The translations under genes were made by a program, and so were the position numbers. A DNA stretch of 64,000 bases from Halichoerus grypus (Eukaryota > Chordata > Mammalia > Carnivora > Phocidae): contig NC_135722.1 of the NCBI RefSeq assembly GCF_964656455.1, positions 88,159,313-88,223,312 of the forward strand. The letters are read 5' to 3'. The notes under the pieces were generated by a model. It saw nothing but the letters and a program-made list of their open reading frames with translations, did no database searches and was not told the DNA's origin. Of this stretch, positions 23,531 to 34,960 are shown in pieces (the stretch's first letter is position 1; every line of letters begins with the position of its first letter).

Positions 23531-25639
23531 AGGCTCCGGTAAGATAGAAGTGCCATCTAAGTTAAGTAGAACATTTACAAGAATCTACTCATGTTGTAAA
23601 GAGAATGCAAATTTCATTTATCAACATTGATTTGATACTTGCGGCCCGATTGGATTATTAATATCCCACATTTGTGAACATATTTTAACTTGTTTACATC
23701 AGTGCCCCTTGTCCCAAGCGAAGTTTCAGTTAGATCCGAAGTTAGATGCATAATTCGTGATAACTTCACTGTTCACAATCAGCCTCAGGTAGAAGGAGAT
23801 TTCCTGGAGGTCTGTGGCGGCCCCTGGCTATCTCCCCCACCCTCTCGTCTTGCTTAACCCCCTTCCTTGATTCAGACCTTCAAATATTTTGAGCTTCTGT
23901 GCAGCAGGACTGGGTTACAAAAGGGTGATGGACAAGGTGAGATGTCATTGTTGAAGAACCAAAGGAATGAATTCCCCCACTGCGGGAGTGGAGTGGAAAG
24001 TGCTTCCGGTTGGATCCTGGTGGGTTCTTTTAGTGTCTGATGGTGGGGGGTGTTGGCAGCAGGGTTCAGGCTAGCCTGGGGAAGAAAGCTGAAGAGGATT
24101 CTGGGGAAGAGAGAAGACTGGCTCTGAGGCAGCTTTGTTTGCAAGTAGAAAAGTACTCACACTTGGATTTAAAAATAACAGCATTTTCTTAACACATCAA
24201 TAAAACAAGATTCCCCAAAGCAACTCTTGATTTGCTCAGTTCTTTTGCTGATGTATTCAGAGCGGGCAAGGCAGGATGGGTTCAAGATCCTTTCTTTTGC
24301 TGTTCCTTTGGACGTGTAAATATCCAATTCATTCTTCCAGCCGTTTCCTCCGGTTTTTTCCCAGGATCAAAAGTGTCTGTTCTTGTCATCTGGAGGCCAG
24401 CATTGTTTTCTCACACCTTTTGGAAACACAGCTGGATTACAACAATCTTTCAAAAATTAGAATTGTCACATACAAATATTTTCCTCTGGTCACTGAAGGA
24501 CGGGCATAATCTGAATTTGGAATCCGGAGCCACAGATTTATTTTCTGTTCCTAGCTCCTTTTCCCATTTGCTGTGGGAAAACTGCAAGTTACTAATGCTT
24601 CAAGGAGACAAAACTGGGATTAGGTGAAGGTAAGCAGGTGTCTTAAAACTGATCTGAGTCAGTTGCAGACAAGTGGTGGTAGTTCAACATAGGCTTAGAA
24701 ATCAGGAAACAGTATTAAAAATAGCTTTCTTTGAGGTTGTTCAGAAAGATTGATGTTTAATCTTCTAGTTAATCAGAGTAGATCTCAATGTCTGGCTCTA
24801 GCTATACACGTGAGGCTGTGTTCATTCCTCTAGATTTAGTGGTTGATGTGTTAATTAGAACCAACTAGGTCCACTTACGATAACCAAAGTATTAGTGCAG
24901 TCATTAATTATTTGGGATCTTGTTGTGGTGTCCGAAGTGTCTGGAATTCCCAAATGGAACAGGGGCTGTGCATTGTGATTCTGTCACAGCTGCGAATGAT
25001 GTACTCCAGAAGTTCAAAACCACAGAGCCTCTGCATCACTTTTTTTGCTGGTGGTGGTGGTAGTAGGGTTGTCAGTTTTACCTAGTGGAGGAGAGTCTGT
25101 GAAAGGAAAGGCCAATGGCGACATAATTAGAGGAACAGAATAATAGCTTCCCCTAACACCCAACTGCTGCTATAGGTAAACTGGACGCTTATGGAAGCCC
25201 ATGACTGGATTCCAGTTTGGGGGCCCTGTTCGCTGCTCTCCCAATAATACATAAGCATTTGGGCCTTTGTTTTGGGGTCTCCCGTAGGCTGCTTTGGGCT
25301 TGATCCTTCTCAAGGTCCGCGAGAATTCTGCTCAGGAACGCTGCCTCCGTCTTTTCCTAACTTATTTCTTAACCATGACACGGCGGGGAGGGGGGTCTCT
25401 GAAAAATCGAAGGCTCCTCCAGAAACACAGCACCGAATCCTGACTCACTAACCGGCGAGAGTCCAGGACTCCCAAAGCCCTTGGAGGACACTGGCTCCAG
25501 AACCCCCTGCGCCCGCTCGCACGCACGCCCCTTCCTCCGCATGCCTCACGTCCTGTGTGTCAGTCTTTGTGAATGAATGATGTACACGCACTCGGAAAAC
25601 TATGCTGCTACTGGGAAGGGGGCAGGAGCGGGTGACCAA

Positions 25640-26395
25640 GTCCTCAAGAATGCGTGGCGAATCAGACGGACTTTCCCGAAACGGCCGCGGCAGCCTCTGC
25701 CACCCAGCCTGCTCGCGCGCTCTGGGCCCTTCCCGGCCGGGCAGCGGGCTCAGCGCCCTGCCGGCTCCGCGCTCAGCTATCCGCTGCCCCGCCGCTGGGC
25801 CTCGGCAGGCAGCGGGCGCGGGCGCGGGTGGCCGCGGAGCTCCGCCACGCCTTCCTTTCGTTTTTGGGCCGCCGCCGCCGATTGGCCGCGGCTCTCTGGC
25901 CCCGCCCCCGGGCCGCCCCCGCCCCGCCGGCCCCGCCCCTCGCCCCCCCCCCCCCCCCCGCCGCCGCGGAGATCCTGGGGGATGGGGGGGGCGGGCGCGC
26001 AGACCCGGCGGCCGAGGCTCGGCGCCGCGAGAAACGCCCTAAAGAGGAGGGAGAGAGAGAGGGAGGGAGAGCGCGGCTCCGGAGAGCGAGAGCGAGCTGA
26101 AGCTGCCTGCCGGCGGAGAGGAGGAGCGGGGCGAGGACGAGGAGGAGCGGGGCGAGGCGCAGGCGAGGCTGGGACCCGGGGCGCGCGCACTTCTCCGCAA
26201 AGTGCCAACTTCCCGGGAGAGAGTGCCGGGCGCGCACCTTCTGGGCGCGGGGAAAAGTCAGCGGGAATTTGAGATCTTAGGGAAGAAAGTCGGAGTCCCC
26301 CCGTCCCCCTTCCCCTGTTACTAATCCCTATTAAAAAGACAACAAGAATAACAGCAAACTTGCTATAATCCTGTCTGCCCTCCACTCCTGGCACC
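25640..26395 (+). promoter_or_regulatory. ETS1: CpG-island promoter and 5' UTR region of ETS1
   Basis: This is the only strongly GC- and CpG-rich block in the window and it ends at the ETS1 start codon. It holds an inverted CCAAT box (ATTGG at 25881-25885), several GC boxes of Sp1 type (for example 25898-25909 and 25931-25940), a 17-C run at 25943-25959 and a purine-rich GAGA/GAGG stretch around 26045-26155. I see no TATA box at a useful distance, which fits a dispersed-start CpG-island promoter. The transcription start cannot be fixed from sequence; the 5' UTR probably begins somewhere between about 25980 and 26150. CpG density drops after about 26275, and an A/T-richer leader runs to the ATG at 26396. 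An AP-1-like TGACTCA lies further upstream at 25441-25447. Confidence 0.85.
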
Positions 26396-26477
26396 ATGAA
26401 GGCGGCCGTCGATCTCAAACCGACTCTCACCATCATCAAGACGGAAAAAGTCGATCTGGAGCTTTTCCCCTCCCCGG
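26396..26477 (+). CDS. ETS1: ETS1 coding exon 1 (residues 1-27 plus first base of codon 28)
   Basis: This exon encodes the N-terminus of the ETS1 transcription factor, a nuclear DNA-binding regulator in lymphoid, endothelial and stromal cells. The translation starts MKAAVDLKPTLTIIKTEK and runs to LELFPSP, which I recognise as the N-terminus of the canonical (p51/p54-type) isoform. The start codon sits in a good context (CACCATG, A at -3). Residues 14-17 (IKTE) form a SUMO-acceptor consensus; Lys15 is a known ETS1 SUMOylation site. The exon ends after one base of codon 28, with donor G|GTGAGT at 26478, a strong match. The next coding exon is 32.2 kb downstream. A longer isoform known in other mammals replaces this exon with upstream exons, which I do not see in this window. 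Confidence 0.97.
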
Positions 26478-28239
26478 GTGAGTGGTGACTGTCGAGACCC
26501 CCACGCCAGCTTTCGGCCAGAGGCTGGGTCCCCTCCGCTTCTCCCCCTTTCCGCTGTTTCCTCCCAGGCAGTGCGTTTCTGCCTGAGCGAGGCGATGCTG
26601 GTGGCAGCTGGAGCAAGGTAGAGAAGAGGAGGAGGACTGTTGGTGGCCTGAGACCCTTGTTTGGGGGGTGGTATTTATTTTCACAGCTGTGTTTTTGTGA
26701 GTAGTGGGAAAAAGCTTATAGAATGTCCAGCACCCTCATTCCTGCTTTTTTTTTTTTTTTTTTTTTTAATCTTTCCAAATGAGCGAGCACGCTCTGGCCT
26801 TATTCCTTAGCGTTGGGGGGGGGGGGGGATGGACACTGCGCAGAAGACATCATCCACAGCCCCTGCATCCCCCAGACTTGGAGCTGGGTGGAGGGCCCTG
26901 GGCAGTAAGAGCAGAAACAGTGTCTCACTGGCTGGCCTACAAGCACATTTTCAAACGTCTTGCCTTCCTGAGCTCCTCTGTCACATGCCCCTTTGCTATC
27001 TAGCTCCTCTTTTCTGGGTTGAGGGCAAGGAGGTGGTAGGAGAACTGAAAGGATCATCTTAACTTCTGGAAACATCCCGATTCTATTCATGCAGGTTACT
27101 TACTTTATCCAAAGCTTTCTCATCTGCCATACGTTTGTCCTCTTGTACCAAAGATCTGTTAGAAGAGGGAAAACATCCTGACCCCAAATGTGACTTTGGG
27201 TCTTTGGTGGGTGGTGTTATCCAACTCTTTGATTTGAAGGATTTAGAAGAAGGGGATAGGAAAGAAATTTGATCTTGTCTTAGACACAATGTTTGATCCT
27301 ACACAGTTTCATGGGGTCCAGAAGTCCAGGAATAAATGCAGTTTGAGAAGAATAGATGTTTTCTTTTAGAATAGGGAACTGCCAGCTATCCTTTTGAGAT
27401 TAGTGATTTTAGAGGTAAAGGTATATATAATAAGATTTGGAGAGAAGGTGATGCTTTCTGGAAAATAATTAATTGCAGTGACCTGCTGCTCTGTTGTATC
27501 TGATTATTGATAAGTTTAGCTGCTCTTGCTTTTGGTTAACACTTCTTTGCCTCTGCCATCATCAGTTGCTTATTTTAACCCTTTCTTCACCTGCTTAAAC
27601 TTCCAACATAAGCCAAGCTGAATGTTCTGTCCCTTGGAGATCTTCCCGAAATGTTAATGAAGACATGGCCCTGTCCTCTCCTGTTAGACCCCCTAACATT
27701 CAGCCCCAGTATTGGGAGTTCCACTGGGGAGTGCACAAAGAAGGCTAGCTTGTTTGTTGTTACAAGGATGATGACGGTCAGAGCAATGCTGAGATCAACT
27801 AGAACCACGGAGACATTTCAGGCGCTTAGAGCTACGGTTCGGAAATGATGTCGCTGTGCTGGTTGTGTTTGGGGTTCAATGAAGCCAGAATGAATTCTGT
27901 TAGTCACAATTGATCCAAGCCATGTATCAAAGAAATGAAAGGATAGTTGCCAGCAAAGATATAAACTCAACTAATAGGTTCTTTCTTTAAGAATGGCTTG
28001 TTTATATGTGTGTTTATGGGGAAGAGACAGATTTGGCTGTCTGGGAAGTATCGTGTAAGATAGGTCAGTCCACATACCTACAGTGGATTTCGTGTGCTGG
28101 GAATGAAGAAGTGCCCCTGGAAACACATGTTTTAGATCACAGTAAACAACTGAAGTCATTTTGGGGGGCGGGTAATTTAATATTGTATATTAGAGATTTT
28201 GAGCACATGGTGTTGTTACTTTGGTTATTGATAAAAATA

Positions 28240-28325
28240 AGCCTCAGGGCAAGTAACTTTGCTTGGCATTCCCATCTGTAAAATGGGGACAGTAAGCCCT
28301 AATGCTACAGTCAACATCTATTATA
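28240..28325 (+). repeat. Probable MIR fragment
   Basis: Contains cccatctgtaaaatggggac (28270-28289), the MIR-type tcctcatctgtaaaatgggg motif, preceded by a weak gggcaagtaactt. Confidence 0.55.
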
Positions 28326-28569
28326 ATAAGTGTCTTTATAGTGCCTCTCTTTTTCAAAAAAGGTTGACAAGCCACTGATCAGGTTTTGTAAGCAGCCTTC
28401 GATACAACAAAATTTCAGCGGGTCAGAGAAATTGAGCAATCTCCTGCCATTCATCATAATGAGATTTGATTTCTGGCACTGTCTTGGGGAAAAACAGAGA
28501 AACTTGAAAATATATATAGCAGTTTTAGTTTAGGTTTTTTCCCCTGAATTTTTAGTAACGTAGATGTGA

Positions 28570-28690
28570 ATATTGTACCCATATCTCAGAGAAGAAAATA
28601 GAGGCCCAGAGAAGGTAAGTCACTTACTTAAGAAAATCTTGTAAGCCAGTGGCTAGAGTAAAATTAATCCCTTTTTCTAACTTCTCAATG
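28570..28690 (-). repeat. MIR SINE fragment
   Basis: Antisense: gaagaaaatagaggcccaga gaaggtaagtcacttactta, then a degraded distal part. Confidence 0.65.
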
Positions 28691-29027
28691 TATGTTGCCT
28701 TGAGTAATACTGCAAGTTGCCTTTGAAAAGCTCAGCAAAGAAACTTCAGTTGAGGCTTAAGCTTGCAGGTGCAAGGATAGAAGAAGCATTGGCCAGGGCT
28801 GCCTGCCTTTGTTGGTGGGTGGGGAAGACACTGGGTAAGTGGGGATTTGCTTTGCCCATCAGACCATATAGGACATGTGTTTAAAGTTTAACTTTTCACA
28901 GCGTGGCTTTGTGTCCACAGCTGTGACTTAAATATTTTTCAGAATGATTCTTTGGGTCGTTTAGTTTCTTATGTGTGGAGACAACTAGTTTGGGATCTTA
29001 TCTGGCTTAAATAATTAAACCAGGATT

Positions 29028-29073
29028 CCCCCCCCCCCAATCCACCCCAGTCCACCCCAATCCACCCCAATCC
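29028..29073 (+). repeat. C-run plus 10-bp (TCCACCCCAA)n tandem repeat
   Basis: An 11-C run is followed by about four copies of a 10-bp unit, tccaccccaa or tccaccccag. The minus strand has repeated GGGG blocks and could form a G-quadruplex. Confidence 0.9.
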
Positions 29074-29749
29074 ATGGGAGCCAGTAGGGAGGCAGTAGGG
29101 AAGTGGGTGTTGAAACAGGAGTCCTGGGTTATTTGCCTGTCTTTGTGGCTAGGACCTGATCCAGAACCTTTATTCACATTTCTTCTAGATTGAGACCTCC
29201 CAGGATTTTTAACAGCTTTAAGTACCAAATTAACATATATTTTGAAATAACTTGGGAATTGGACATCCCTTATAAGTGTAAAGTGGATATACCATTTTGA
29301 TTGCAATATGTGATTGCAGGGGCTCTCGGATCTTAAATGGGCTAAAACAAACAAAGCCACGGAGAGTGGAGAGTCTGTGGAGTTCCCTCCTGGTGTGGAG
29401 CTTACTGAGAAGGGTGGAGGCTGGGTGCCAAAGCAAATACATTCCCAAGCCACTTCATTTTCCCCCTCCTTCCCCATTCCACCTTCTCGGTGAGGTGAGC
29501 ATAATGTCCAGGGAGGAGTAGGAGTTCTAATTCTGGATGTTCGCTACCCCGGCGGGGATGTGCATTCATCGGGGACCCCTGTTGCCCTTAGAGATAGGAA
29601 GATTCGTTCCTTTCGCTGTCCCTTTGGTCAGTCTTTGTGTCTTCATCAGCGTAGACAAGAGAGATGGTCAGAGCTGCCCAGGCTATTAAGCTCGCTCGTT
29701 CACTGTGCTTCCAGACCCCTACAGACCACACTCCATTAGTGACTAACGA

Positions 29750-29985
29750 GCCCGGTGGTTCAGAGCCCAGACTCTGGAGCCTGCTTGTCTGGGTTTGAAT
29801 CCCAGCTCTGCCACTTACTAGCTGTGTGACTTTGGGCAAATTACTTCACCTCTCTGTGCTCTCGCTCCTGCATCCACAAAATGAGTGTAATGACTGTTCT
29901 ATCTCATCGGGTTGGTTGGAGAATTATGTCTACTGATGTGCACACAATCTTAAAGCAGTACTGCCCCGTAACAGATTCTCAACAG
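29750..29985 (+). repeat. MIR SINE, well preserved
   Basis: Nearly full MIR: ctggagcctgcttgtctggg, tttgaatcccagctctgcca, cttactagctgtgtgacttt gggcaaattacttcacctct, then a degraded tail. This is the best MIR in the window. Confidence 0.92.
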
Positions 29986-30523
29986 TTAACTAGAAAACAA
30001 GTCAACAGAAAATGAGCCTGACCAGTGTAGAATTTTCGGGGGCCCTTGAAATGTTTTATAGGGGCTACTGCTTGCTATCTTGTGCACGTCCTCTCCTTTT
30101 TCAGCTGAGATCTCATGCCAATGAGGTTCCATGCTATGTCTCACAGAGCCAACACAGTGAACCAGGTGACTTTCCGAGTGTCTGAGTGTCTCCAGGTCCC
30201 ATCTCAGAGCTAAAGAAAGGCACAGGGGTTGGTCAGTTACTTTGGGTGATGGAGGTGATCAGTGCTACCTCTAAGCAAGAGGGCCACCAAGACTAGGGGC
30301 CAGGGGGACATTTGAAGGGCTGATGAAAAAAGCAGTGTTTCAGTTATGCAGAGTTGAAAAAGGCATCATGTCCAGTTATTATAAAGTATCTCACATTTTA
30401 TTTATTTATTTGGTTGGCAGAGCTTGCATTCCTGGCATTTTTGGTTGGTTTGTATTGCTGTTTTTTTGTCGATGTAACTTTTTTTCTTTCTTAAAGAGAC
30501 CAGACCACCCTGTAGGAGGATCA

Positions 30524-30538
30524 CCCCCCCCCCCCCCC
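30524..30538 (+). repeat. Poly-C run (15)
   Basis: Fifteen consecutive C. Confidence 0.95.
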
Positions 30539-30814
30539 GCAGGGGACAAACCAGCCTGTGGTCAGCCTCCAAGAACCCAGCTGACCCTGGGCTCCAGCAA
30601 AATCTCTGCAAGGCAGAGAGCTGGTTAGTGTAGGTCGGGATTTTTCAGGAAAGCGGGGCTCTCTCCTTCAAAGAGCACAGATAACTCTACAATGGCTATA
30701 GCAACAGCATAATTACAGACGTCTCTCTGGTTTGTGGAATGAATGACCCATGGCTATAGTGGTATCCCATGAGCTAGCATTGAAGGTAGATTGCTATTCA
30801 CAAATGATGGATTA

Positions 30815-30985
30815 TGGAGCCTACATTATGTACCTGGCACTCTCACATCAAATAACACTTTTCTACTCTTCACACTAACTCAGGTGGGGAGAGCTATCAT
30901 TTTATCCCTTTTTTCAGATGAGGAAAATGATATTCAAAGAGATGCATAATTCGCCCAAGGCCACACTGTTAGAAACGTACAAACT
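30815..30985 (-). repeat. MIR SINE fragment
   Basis: Antisense: acattatgtacctggcactc at the left, ttttcagatgaggaaaatga and ttcgcccaaggccacactgt in the centre. Confidence 0.8.
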
Positions 30986-31072
30986 GATGAGCTGTTGCAG
31001 GCATTTTATACCTAAAGTAAAAGCACCATGTTATTCATAGAAACTGTGGAAATTAAAAGGAGCATATGTTTA

Positions 31073-31160
31073 AAACAATTACATATATATATAAACAATT
31101 ACAATTATATATATAAACAATTACATATACATGTATATATACACATACATATATACGTAT
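31073..31160 (+). repeat. AT-rich tandem array, about 20-22 bp units
   Basis: Three starts of aaacaattac at 31073, 31093 and 31115, each followed by alternating AT, then an (AT/AC)n run. Confidence 0.85.
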
Positions 31161-33134
31161 AAAGGGGGCATATGAGGAAGCAGCGATGGTGGGTCCTCTG
31201 GGGGTCGAGGAGGTGCAGGGCTCCCGGCCACCTTGCATGACTGCTCTGAGCTTAGGGAGACGCCTGTTCCATGGGCAGTCTCCAGGCCTGCCAGTCCAGA
31301 TGCGGTGCTTTAGGAAGGTACTTGAAGGTTAGAGCCATGCTTGCCTCAGATCACCAAGCAGAGAGCCAGGGTTCTTGTTTTTCCAATGTCTTCCAGATGT
31401 ACTTCTCTCTCTCTCGCAGGTGGGGAGGCGATTATGTTCACTTCCAAGGTCACATCCTTCCTGGAGCCTCCTGATGCTGCCTGTTTTGCCTCTTGCATCA
31501 CGGACACAGCTCTGCATATAATCTCACTCACAGTCTGGCCAATGAGAGACATAGATCAGCAACTAGTTTTCTTAATACGGCTGTAGTTTAATTTTCCTGC
31601 TTCCTAAAGAAGCCATAGGCCCCTACATTTGCTGTCTACACACCAAGTGTTTTATTTTTTCCAACTAAAATGTAGTATTTTCAAGTCTGTTTCATGGGCC
31701 AGGGGACTGTGTGTAGTTTTTCTGACACAAGGAGGGAGGGCGAGCTTTGGGATTCTGCTCGCGGACCTACCAGACCTCCATGATCCCTGGCTAATCCAGA
31801 CACAGACGCCCCGACTACTTGTCCCTGGGTAAGGTATGGATTCCTCTATCACTGCCTTATGGGGAGCATTTTCTCCGAGTAATTAATATCCTGGGACCTA
31901 CACAGTCATCATAGAGGTGGATTTGCCTATTGACAACGCAGTCTCCATATTTTTATCGGCTGCTCCAGAATGAAATGTTGGCCCCACTTCCCTGCTCGGA
32001 CAGAATGTCTGATGAGATCTGCTCTCGTGTTCACAGCCTCTTAGGCCCACTCTTTGCTTACAGCTGCTAAGCAGTCCTTAACTCAGCATTGAGAACGTCA
32101 GAACAATTCCCAAATCTATCATTTCTATTTGTCATGTGTCTATAGCTTTACTTTTTTCAGTTGGGTTAAAGACATCTTTATTTCAAAATGTCAGTAGATG
32201 TTTTTCAAATTGCATAAACAGGTTATTTCTGCTTGGCTACTTGTCCAAACCCCTGTGCCTATCTGTGTTACTTTTTTCTTTTAGTTGTGTAGTTTAGAGG
32301 CTCCGTGCAGATACAGAAAGAAATTGGTCTGTGGTGTAGGTTGCAGTAGATCCAATTTCACTGGCAGGGAGCCATGCTTACAGACACACTCAAAATATTG
32401 CTGTCCAAGCCATAAATATTTATTGATTATTTGGCCAACTTCGTCATATTTCCCAGGTGCTTTCCAGTTTCTGCTGCTTGGGTCCAAGCCTGTCACTGGG
32501 CACTCCCAAATGTCGCTTCTTACTGTCCCATCAACTTTTTTCAGTTGTCCTTTTCTGTAGCATTTAGTTCTGTCCCTGAGAATTGTAGAATACTGACCCG
32601 GATGGTGCTTTAAGACCCAAAGTAGTATTGGCTGGTTTTAGGCTATTGGTTTTCAGATCTTGATGGTGTATAGGTAGTGAATTCATATAATTTACCATCT
32701 AAACTGGGACACTTTTGAGAATGTAATGGACACTGTGAATAATGATACTAGAATAATGGGCATAAGCTGGGACTCTCCCAGCAAATGAGGGTCACACCAG
32801 TTAGATATTGAATTTAGATGACAATATTCTTTATAATTATCTATTCTCAATTGCTACTTTTGGGGCTTAGACCATCCAAAGTAACCTACGAGGGCCAGAT
32901 TAAGAGTTTGAAACAATTCAAGTTCAGTGTGGTTTGCCCCAACCATGAGTTATATTTTTAAATGTTTTTGACGCATAATATAATATTTCTCAGAGCCTGA
33001 GAAACAACTACAAATCAACCTCAAACAAGTTCCCTTCAAGCATTTGAAGCCTCTTGGTAGCTTTGGGGAGCTATGCTAAGCTGTTGATTTTTGCTTTGCA
33101 AGGTTCTGCAGAGGAACTGTAAACTTTGTGCATG

Positions 33135-33136
<2 letters not shown>

Positions 33137-33181
<45 letters not shown>
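33137..33181 (+). repeat. (GT)n microsatellite
   Basis: About 22 uninterrupted GT units; the longest dinucleotide repeat in the window. Confidence 0.98.
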
Positions 33182-33184
<3 letters not shown>

Positions 33185-34789
33185 ATGAACTTTTGAGTAA
33201 GGGGGAAATGTCATCATTACACAAGTGAAGACAATTAACATTTTTGCTTTGTTTTGTTTTAATGCTTGTCCAAGATGAGAAGTTTTACTGATGGGATCAA
33301 AAAGGGCAAGAAAAAAAAAACAGGTTTTTTTTTTTTTTTTTGGTACCAGTAAAGTGGGTAAACACAAAAACAAAAGTAAAAAGCGAGCCCTCACTGCTTT
33401 AGGAGGGGAGGAGGGGAATGGTGGATTCAACTGCAACATCCCTTTTGGCTAAAAAGGAAGAGAGAGAAAAAAAGAGCAGGAAAGTATGAAAGAACTAATA
33501 AAGGAACAAAAAGAAATAATCAAAAATGAATAAAAGCTTTTAAGTGATTATTTCATAGACTTTTGGAAAAATCCTCATAGGGACCAGTCTCGGGTGGTCA
33601 GGTGGGTGACCTCGGCTCTCCATTCTTCATCTGTAGAATCTTTTTAGGAGCCTTTAAATCCCTGGTGGATGCATGGCTGGTGGTCAATCAGATGAGATCT
33701 TCCCTGGGCTCCAGATGCTTCCATGGCTGAAGGTGCAGGAGGACCATGGTGTTAATTTATGGACCTGCGTGTGGATCAATGATTATTTATATTTTCTGTG
33801 CCTGTTGGGCTTTGTCTTCCAACACTTCTAGGCTAGAATAATTTCACGGGTCAGCTTCAGGGAGAACATGGCTATTTCAGAAGCATTTGAAGGAGGTGTA
33901 AGAACAGGGAAAGGATTATTTTAGATAGAAAGAACAGTGTGGGAAGAATGCTGAAAGTTTAGAGTAAAAGAAAGGCTTACATAAATATGAAGAAAACTAC
34001 TTTGATTGTAGAAAGGGAAGAGAGAAGGAAACCTGAAGGCAGGACCCATGTGAGAACATTTTGAATTTCAGGATGAATTTTACCTTTGAAGGTAGGGAGG
34101 TTTTAAGGACAGAGAAGTGTTACCAAATAGGCTTCTGAGAGAGATTTTTTTTTTTTTTTTGTAGCATTACTTTACCTCCTACTCATACTGTTAGTTGTTA
34201 AAACCTCTGTATCAGTTTATCAGAATAGGCGTTAAACCTCAGAGTAGATGACAGAATCAATCAGGTACATATTTTCAAGGTACGAATGGAAAATAGAAAA
34301 TCTAGGTCAGCCAAGGGCATTCCTAAACCCAGGGAGTGTTTGTAGATCCATGTATTTTTGAAGCATTTAGAAACTCTTACTATGTGCCAGGTACTGTGGT
34401 GGCTCCTAACGAATGTCATTTTTCTGTGATAACAGTTTGGTGCTAGGGTAATTCATTACTTAGCGTTCGTGTTTAAAATAAGAGTGTTGCTGAGTCTGAT
34501 TTTAAAATACCCTTCAGAAAATCCATCACCAGGACGTTTTTGGTGGAAGAGTTTTCATGTGATGACCTTTATACTTCTATTATTTGTATGTTTTTCCTAT
34601 CTGGTATTCCTTGCCTAAAACTTAAGTGAATTCTGTACCTTATGCAAAGGTTGTCTTATGTCATTGAAATACTAATTAAATGTATGGAATACAGTGAGGA
34701 TTCATGCATGGTAAGGGGAGACTTAGCAGCATAGTAGAAATAAATATTGTGAGTAGAGTGTACATTCTGGGGGGGCCCATCACTGCTTA

Positions 34790-34960
34790 GAGAGTCAACA
34801 GCCCTGGATTCTAGGCATGGCTTTGCACCTGTTTGTCTGCATGACCTTGGGCAAGTCATTTCATTTTTTCTGAACCTCATGTTCTTCCTTAGTCAAATAC
34901 ATGAGCCAGAGAAGATGACCCGTAAGGTTTCTCTTTACCCTGACATTTTATGATTTTAGA
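34790..34960 (+). repeat. MIR SINE fragment
   Basis: Sense: tgcatgaccttgggcaagtc then atttcattttttctgaacct, with a weak upstream tRNA-like part. Confidence 0.75.

Larger units (their letters stand above)
14152..25639. other. Non-coding flank upstream of ETS1, 3' part
   Basis: This is 11.5 kb without a CAN-SINE. It holds a G-rich stretch with G-quadruplex potential (14567-14607), an (AAT)n repeat, MIR copies near 17.0, 21.9, 22.2 and 23.5 kb, a TG repeat (18752-18780) and an A-rich (AAAC)n/(AAAT)n run (19427-19470). The remaining unique sequence may include enhancers, but I see no specific evidence beyond an AP-1-like TGACTCA at 25441-25447. Confidence 0.6.

Noticed and set aside
25577..26272. 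231-codon open frame through the CpG island
   Set aside because: It is GC-rich sequence with few chances for stops. All frames there are open, the translation is Arg/Gly/Pro/Ala low complexity, and it overlaps the ETS1 promoter. Only its last 96 codons are kept, as a possible upstream ORF.
1..26395. Upstream first exon(s) of the long ETS1 isoform
   Set aside because: I looked for its recalled N-terminal sequence and did not find it. In human it lies tens of kb further upstream, so it is probably outside the window.
25777..26616. 279-codon minus-strand open frame across ETS1 exon 1
   Set aside because: It is antisense to the CpG island and exon 1, compositionally biased and without domain resemblance.
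29007..29477. 156-codon minus-strand open frame
   Set aside because: It includes the TCCACCCCAA tandem array and has no family resemblance.
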